From assembly GCA_947397865.1 (NCBI GenBank), contig OX377620.1:117093085-117157084 (forward strand): a stretch of DNA of 64,000 nt. Reading direction: 5' to 3'. The position numbers were made by a program, and so were the translations under genes. Position 1 is the first letter of the stretch. Each line of letters begins with the position of its first letter. The notes beneath the pieces were generated by a model. It was not told the DNA's origin. It worked only from the letters and a program-made list of their open reading frames with translations, and searched no databases. The DNA is from Polietes domitor (taxonomy: Eukaryota > Arthropoda > Insecta > Diptera > Muscidae). This document shows positions 58,994 to 64,000 of this stretch, piece after piece.

Positions 58994-59635
58994 AATAGGC
59001 AAATGTATGGGGGCCAACTTAAGGAATGCAGTTGGAGGGTAGGTGTGTTCTGAGAAAATATTATGACTTAAAAAAATTGGGGGTTAGTCATACACTTGTC
59101 TCCACTAGGGGCCTGCTGGGGACAGTTAGAGTGGTGGTAGCAAATTTTATAAAAATTTAGTTTTTGTATGGGAGCCCCATTATGGAGTGGAGATAGGGGA
59201 CAGGTATGTTTGGGGAAAATTTTAGGGAGACAGTCTAACATGTCTTCCCTCTATGGGTGACTAGGGGGCAGTTTTGAGCTTTTCCTTCATTAAAAAAATA
59301 TAAAAAACGAAAAAAATGTGTTGGGACCATCTTAAGGGTTAAAGACGGAGGGTGGGTACGTTCTGAGAAAATGTTGGGACTGAAAAATATTGGGGGTTGG
59401 TCATATATTCGACTCCTCTAGGGGTCTCCTTGGGACAGTTAGAGTGGTGGGAGCTAATTTTAACATGGAGTGGGGATAGGGTGTAAGTTTGTTCGGAAAA
59501 AATGTTTGAGGAAAGAAAATTAGTGGATGTCGGTTTATTATAAAAAATAATAAAATCGTAAAAATTTCGTAGAAAATACGGGGGTTAAAAAAATATTGGG
59601 GATCGGTCATACATTTGACTTCAGTAGCGGGTCCT
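58994..59635. repeat. Uncharacterised G-rich direct repeat, about 304-bp unit
   Basis: The block TGTTCTGAGAAAAT with ATTGGGGGTTGGTCATA-type sequence and GGACAGTTAGAGTGGTGG recurs at about 59047 and 59351; a third partial copy (ATTGGGGATCGGTCATAC) is at about 59594. The plus strand is strikingly G-rich compared with the rest of the window. No matching ends or coding frame were found. Confidence 0.65.
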
Positions 59636-59887
59636 TTTTTCGTAAAATTAATGAAGTTTCTTTATAAAATCTATGAAAATTTGCATTAATTATAATATGA
59701 AAAATAAAGAACATGCTACATATTTTCTTTGAAATATTTCAGAAATTCTATGCCACTTTTGATTGATTTGTGCTTTATGAAAGATATTTCATGCATTTTA
59801 TGAAAAGCATTCTAGGCTACTTTTGATATCATTTTTCGCTGAAGTTATGAAAACATCATAAATAATGTGAAGATAGTTATTTCAGTG
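59636..59887. mobile_element. Family E element, right-hand fragment
   Basis: Matches the 20590-20900 part of the 17831 element (AAAATAAAGAACA, TTGATTTGTGCTTTATGAAA, GAAGATA then TATTTCAGTG). The left terminal repeat is not present. Confidence 0.65.
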
Positions 59888-60871
59888 GATGATAAATGAT
59901 ATGTCATTTTAAAGCATGATACCTAAGCATTTTTATTTCGAAACCAATTTAAAATTCAATTTTTGCCAGAATTTTGGTTTTAAAAAATTAGCAGCAAAGA
60001 AGAGAATAAGCGTGTCAAATGTTACACAAAGCTCTGACCTCGGGTCACCGATTGTATTGAAAATTTTCAGAATCATAGATCTATCATCAACTAGACTAAG
60101 ACCACCTTAGTGTAGATATTCCAGCACCTTTCTTTCATCCACTTTCACCACATCCCATAGAAAATGTGTTTCGCAACACCTCAACCAAAACCACCGCATC
60201 GCATCGATCTGCCTGTCTGTTTGTGTCAACGGAAATGATCTTATAAATGAAACAAAACAATTAAGCTCCCTTCCCTCAATCAATATTCTTTGAGGGCCAC
60301 AACTGTGGACTGCTGCCACAAAATTGATTAGCCATATTCAAAAGGGTTAGAGAACCAACCACCGCCGCCGCCGCACTGCCACCTCGCTCCATAATCGATT
60401 TGGGTGGTAATAGACCAGAACAAATTTCTCTCATAATGAAGAAACTTGAAATATTGGGTCACAGACGAGAAAATTCACACAATCAAAAATTCAATAAAAA
60501 CTGAATTGTCGTAACTCCTTTGGACAGATACAGATGCAAAGGCACACACAAACACACGAGTACGTCTGTGTATGGCCAAACTTCCAGACACGATGTACGT
60601 AATATAGAATTAGTCCGTGTTTCAGCCGTCGATTGCTGGCTGGCAAAGAGTTAAACGGAAGTCTAACCGACAAATAATTACGTTTTAATATGGCGTCAAT
60701 GATTAATGAATGAAATCGATTAAGTTTCATTAATGAATGACGATGGTGTTGTGGCGGATGACGACGTTGTTGATGATGATGACGATGAGGATGATGACTG
60801 ACGACGGTGGCGACGACGATGACGGTGTTAATCGTGATGCGTACAATTTTGAATATGGGACCCTTGAAGAA
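59888..60871. other. Unique DNA with a GAC/GAT triplet tract
   Basis: No gene seen. CCGCCGCCGCCG occurs near 60363. From about 60738 to 60835 the plus strand is GAC/GAT-rich (GATGATGATGACGATGAGG), a simple repeat rather than a clear exon. Confidence 0.45.
60740..60835 (+). repeat. GAC/GAT/GGC trinucleotide low-complexity tract
   Basis: Imperfect triplets GATGAC, GACGAC and GGTGGCGAC over about 95 bp. No flanking splice sites or long frame support coding. Confidence 0.8.
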
Positions 60872-61628
60872 TACACTCAGAGAAAAAATGTAGTCAGCAA
60901 CAGAACATAACTGATAAAAATAAATTCTATAAAATTATTTTTCTAAAAAATCACCTTTGTGGAATTTATTTTCCCCGTTTTAAGAATTGTGGGATTTTAA
61001 TATGAGGTATCACTAGAGAATTTTTCCAATGTAATATGATTACAAACAATTAAATTGTTTTCAAATAAATTTTCTAAAATTATTTTTCTAAAAAAGCACC
61101 TTTGTGGGATTTATTTTTCCCGTTTAAGAAATTGTAAGATTTTTATATGAGGTATCGCAAAGGTAATACGATTACAAACACTTAATTTGTTTTGAAATAA
61201 ATTTTCTAAAATATGGGCCCCTTGAAGAATACACTCAGAGAAAAAAATTTAGTCAGCGACTGAACATAACTGCTAAAAATAAATTCTATAAAATTATTCT
61301 AATAAAAAATCACATTTGTGGGATTTATTTTCCCCGTTTTAGGAATTGTGGACTTTTGTATGAGGTATTACAAAAGTATTTTTTAAAAGCAATACGATTA
61401 CAAACATCTAAATAACATTCAAATAGATTTTCTAAAATTATTTTTCTAAAAAAGCACCTTAGTGGGATTTATTTTCCACGTTTTAAGAATTATGTGATTT
61501 TTCCAAATGGGTACCAAAAAGCTCCTCAAATTACACACGAATTTGTAATGATTTTTTAAATCGTTTCTCCTAGTCAACGAATATACCTATAATCGAACAT
61601 TTTTTGAACACAATTTTTTCTGAGTGTA
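60872..61628. mobile_element. MITE-like element with TA duplication and internal duplication
   Basis: The left CACTCAGAGAAAAAA, preceded by TA, is mirrored at the right by TTTTTTCTGAGTG, followed by TA (61627-61628 region). The left end is repeated in direct orientation near 61233, with CCTTGAAGAATACACTCAGA at both sites about 357 bp apart. A sub-unit with GTGGGATTTATTTTCCCCG occurs four times. No coding frame. Tc1/mariner-type by target site only. Confidence 0.65.
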
Positions 61629-62539
61629 TCCAACCGTTTCCGTCTGCCACTGTGGATGAAAAGAGTTTTCAAGTGTCAATAATTAAAGTGTTACTCTCTA
61701 TTCCATTTTAGGAACCCAATAATTTATCGCTACTGTTCAATATTAACGCACCTCGGTTGGGTTTTGTACGCGCTTCTGTATCTGTGTGTGTGCTGGGTGC
61801 CTTTGAGGTTTGTTGGCCACGAATGAATGAAAATTGTGCTTCAAAAAAGGTTAAAACAAATACAATCAAACATGCACATACATATACACAACGTACGTAC
61901 ATATTTCACTCAATGGCCATTTGACTGACTATGGGGCTGACTACTCTACGTGTAGCTATGAATGGCTACTTTTGCTGGTTCGTTATAAATGATTTGCTTT
62001 TAAGACTGTAGGCGTTTTTCTCTCTCCATTTCGTGGCGAACGGCAAGAATGCCAAGAAACCACCAACGACGTTTGGCATCGAACAACGAACGCTGTATAT
62101 CATTTCTGGATTTGAATGGCTGGCTGGATGACTGCCTGGCTAGTTGAATGAACCTCCAGTTTCGCATTCTTTCCATTTTTGTATTTTAAAATGGAATCTA
62201 TTGTTTTGCTGTTGTTTGCTTTTTGGATTGAAGCGTTAGCCACACATTTTTGGATTATAAACAGCGAAGTTATATGTTTCTCTGTTGATGGTGCAATGTA
62301 GTTAATTTTAATCTTATGAAATATACAACTATATTGTATATCGTTCATTCCATATTTTAACAAAGACACTTTATCGTACAGATTCGTTTCAATAACATTT
62401 CTTCAGTCTTAAATTTTCAGGATTTGTTTAAAATCGATGTGGGATTACGGATATATATTTTTGAATTTAAATATAAATATTTGGTAGAGGTAGACAGATA
62501 TACACTTTCGCGAATGCAAATCATGTGCAATTAATTATT
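61629..62539. other. Unique DNA, no supported gene
   Basis: No repeat family seen elsewhere in the window. The ORF at 62100-62369 lacks recognisable features. Confidence 0.4.
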
Positions 62540-63066
62540 TAGCTGATCCAGAATATCTCCAAATGAGCTAAGGAATCAATTCAAACTTTGCACAGGGTAA
62601 TATTTTTCCCAAACTTAGTTTAAGTTCGAAGATGGGCGAAATTGCCACGCCCCTTCTGGTACCTCCCACACAAGTCACCCATATTTCTATGTCAAATTAA
62701 AACTAATGTAACTTGCACACGGATCTTCGGAATCAGCTCAAAATCATTTGTAATTTGATATTGGCAATTTTTTTATAATCACTTTAAGCACACAAAATAT
62801 TTACGCTTTAGCCACGCCTCTTCTGGTACTTTCCACACAATTGTGTCTATCCAAGGTAAAATTAAATGCTTTATAACTCCTATACCGGTGCCTGAAATCC
62901 ATTATGACTTCATATTTGATCATGTTTTCACAATTATTAACTCCAAATTTGTTAATAATTGTAAAAACTGGGTCCAATTGGCACAATCTTCTAGTACTAC
63001 CCACTAACATACCACGGCTAATTTAAGTCCTTCCATACAGATGTTCTCTGAGGGTGAGGGTATATA

Positions 63067-63962
63067 ATGGGTGATTTTTTAAAAGATATAGCAAAGTTTT
63101 TCAAAATAAAAAACACATATAATTCAGAAAAATGCATGAAATTTTTATTTGAATCGATAGCACGGTCCATATAATTTAATGTTTGAAGATTATTTCATGC
63201 AAATGTTGACCTTAACCAAATTGTCCATCCGCTTAGTCCAATTTTGGCATACTCTTTCCAACATTTCGGACGGTATCTCACGAATAAATGCTTCAATGTT
63301 GTCTTCCAATGCGTCAATTGAAGCGGGCTTGTCTGTATAGACATGAGCTTTAACATAGCCCCACAAAAAATAGTCTAAATGCGTTAAATTGCACGATCTC
63401 GGCGGCCAATTGACCGGTCCCGAACGTGAACGCCTCTCAATAAGTCCATTGTTGCGCGTGCTGTGTGGCATGTGGCACCGTCTTGTTGAAACCACATGTC
63501 ATGCAAGTCAAGCTCTTGCATTTTGGGCAAAAAAGTTGGATATCATCTCACGGTAGCGTTCACCATTCACAGTTACGTTACGATTCGCATCAGCTTTGAA
63601 GAAGTACGGTCCAATGATGCCACCAGCCCATAAACCGTACCAAACTGTGACTTTTTCTGGATGCATTGGTAGCTCTTGCAATGCTTCTGGCTGATATTCA
63701 CTCCAAAATCGACAATTCTGCCTATTTACGTACCCATTGAGCCATAAATGAGCTTCGTTGCTGAACACAATTTTTCGGTAAAAAAGTGGATCTTCGTCTT
63801 TCTTGAACTTTCTTAACAGAGCACGCATTTTGATAATAAAATTCAATAATTTGCAAGCGTTGTTCGTTTGTAAAACGATTCATGGTTAAATTATAGATCT
63901 AACTGAAGATGTTTGACAGTGAAACAAAACACGAAACGTGCATCAGCTAAAAAATCACCCTT
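63067..63962 (-). mobile_element. mariner (DD41D, subfamily 2), internally deleted
   Basis: ATGGGTGATTTTTTAAAAG to AAAAAATCACCCTT, flanked by TA (63065-63066 and 63963-63964). 896 bp. Inner ends (TATAGCAAAGTTTTTC) match the 4663 copy rather than the full-length one. Confidence 0.92.
63176..63883 (-). pseudogene. mariner transposase remnant, catalytic D replaced by N
   Basis: It starts MNRFTNEQRLQIIEFYY at 63883. After SVKKVQ, an internal deletion removes most of the DNA-binding region and joins to the catalytic domain (DPLFYRKIVFSNEAHLWLNG). The first catalytic aspartate of SDEAH is N here. A frameshift follows near 63510 (after SNFFAQNA). Within the last open frame LTPLDY has become LTHLDY. 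The C-terminus (MLERVCQNWTKRMDN) is recognisable. It is non-functional but preserves the subfamily 2 catalytic half that the 4663 copy lacks. Confidence 0.88.
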
Positions 63963-64000
63963 TATAAGTCGGTTTAGCCGACTGACGTTTTCTCACTTGT

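Larger units (their letters stand above)
62540..64000 (+). mobile_element. Family C HINE with a mariner insertion, 5' end uncertain
   Basis: The 3' end has GAGGGTGAGGGTATATA, hairpin AGTCGGTTTAGCCGACT and CTCACTTGT, the same plan as families A and B with different bases. The mariner at 63067-63962 sits just before the hairpin. The body has two units of about 168 bp (GCCACGCC(C/T)CTTCTGGTAC near 62651 and 62812). The window ends at the element tip. Confidence 0.6.

Noticed and set aside
60740..60835. Acidic-repeat protein exon
   Set aside because: Only simple GAC/GAT triplets; no flanking splice sites or longer frame.
1..64000. Bacterial, phage or viral insertion
   Set aside because: No operon-like gene runs, ribosome-binding sites, integrases, viral polymerases or reverse transcriptase frames appear in any part of the window.

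Overview
The window looks like repeat-rich nuclear DNA from a calyptrate fly (Musca/Stomoxys/Calliphoridae grade; species not determined). It is AT-rich and has no bacterial gene organisation. It is packed with DINE-1/mini-me-like elements (Helentron-associated, here called HINE) that carry GTCY and TA proto-microsatellites, and with mariner elements of the DD41D (rosa-like) type known from higher flies. I found no complete host gene, no rRNA or functional tRNA, no reverse transcriptase and no CRISPR array. The stretch is best read as intergenic or long-intron DNA.

Three HINE families share one plan: a 5' subterminal repeat, a GTCY core, an internal tandem-repeat body, the inverted copy of the subterminal repeat, a GC-rich hairpin, and a 3' end in ACTTGT. 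Family A (repeat TATACACTCCAC) has a 152-bp internal period. Family B (TATACCCTCCACC) has a body of about 110-140 bp units. Family C (TATATACCCTCACC) is seen once, at the right edge. Strand is given with the hairpin at the 3' end.

Layout: 1-6.4 kb holds family A, a hAT element with a perfect 8-bp target duplication, nested A in B, and a mariner relic. 6.4-13.4 kb is largely unique DNA with a fold-back element, a cluster of A copies and a tRNA-like SINE. 13.4-15.7 kb is B nested in B. 17.8-20.9 kb is a palindromic element in a B element in a terminal-inverted-repeat element. 24-27 kb has two B copies head to head. 29-31 kb has a second hAT in a B copy and an inverted tRNA-like pair. 34.5-36.4 kb is an A element carrying a 619-bp mariner. 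40-44.6 kb holds B copies, a 715-bp B palindrome and two more 619-bp mariners. 45-48.4 kb is B. 49.4-53.2 kb is mariner in A in B. 55.2-55.6 kb is a decayed host-like coding exon. 57.4-58.7 kb is a full mariner with an intact 361-residue transposase. 59-61.6 kb has two uncharacterised repeats. 62.5-64 kb is family C carrying a mariner relic.

The most notable point is a set of three 619-bp mariner derivatives. They keep the ends of the full-length element but carry an intact 132-codon ORF with a different N-terminal half fused to the element's C-terminal tail. No catalytic core remains, so the predicted product resembles a DNA-binding-only repressor. The intact transposase in the same window would be a possible source of activity. 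I see no convincing wholly new biological system.
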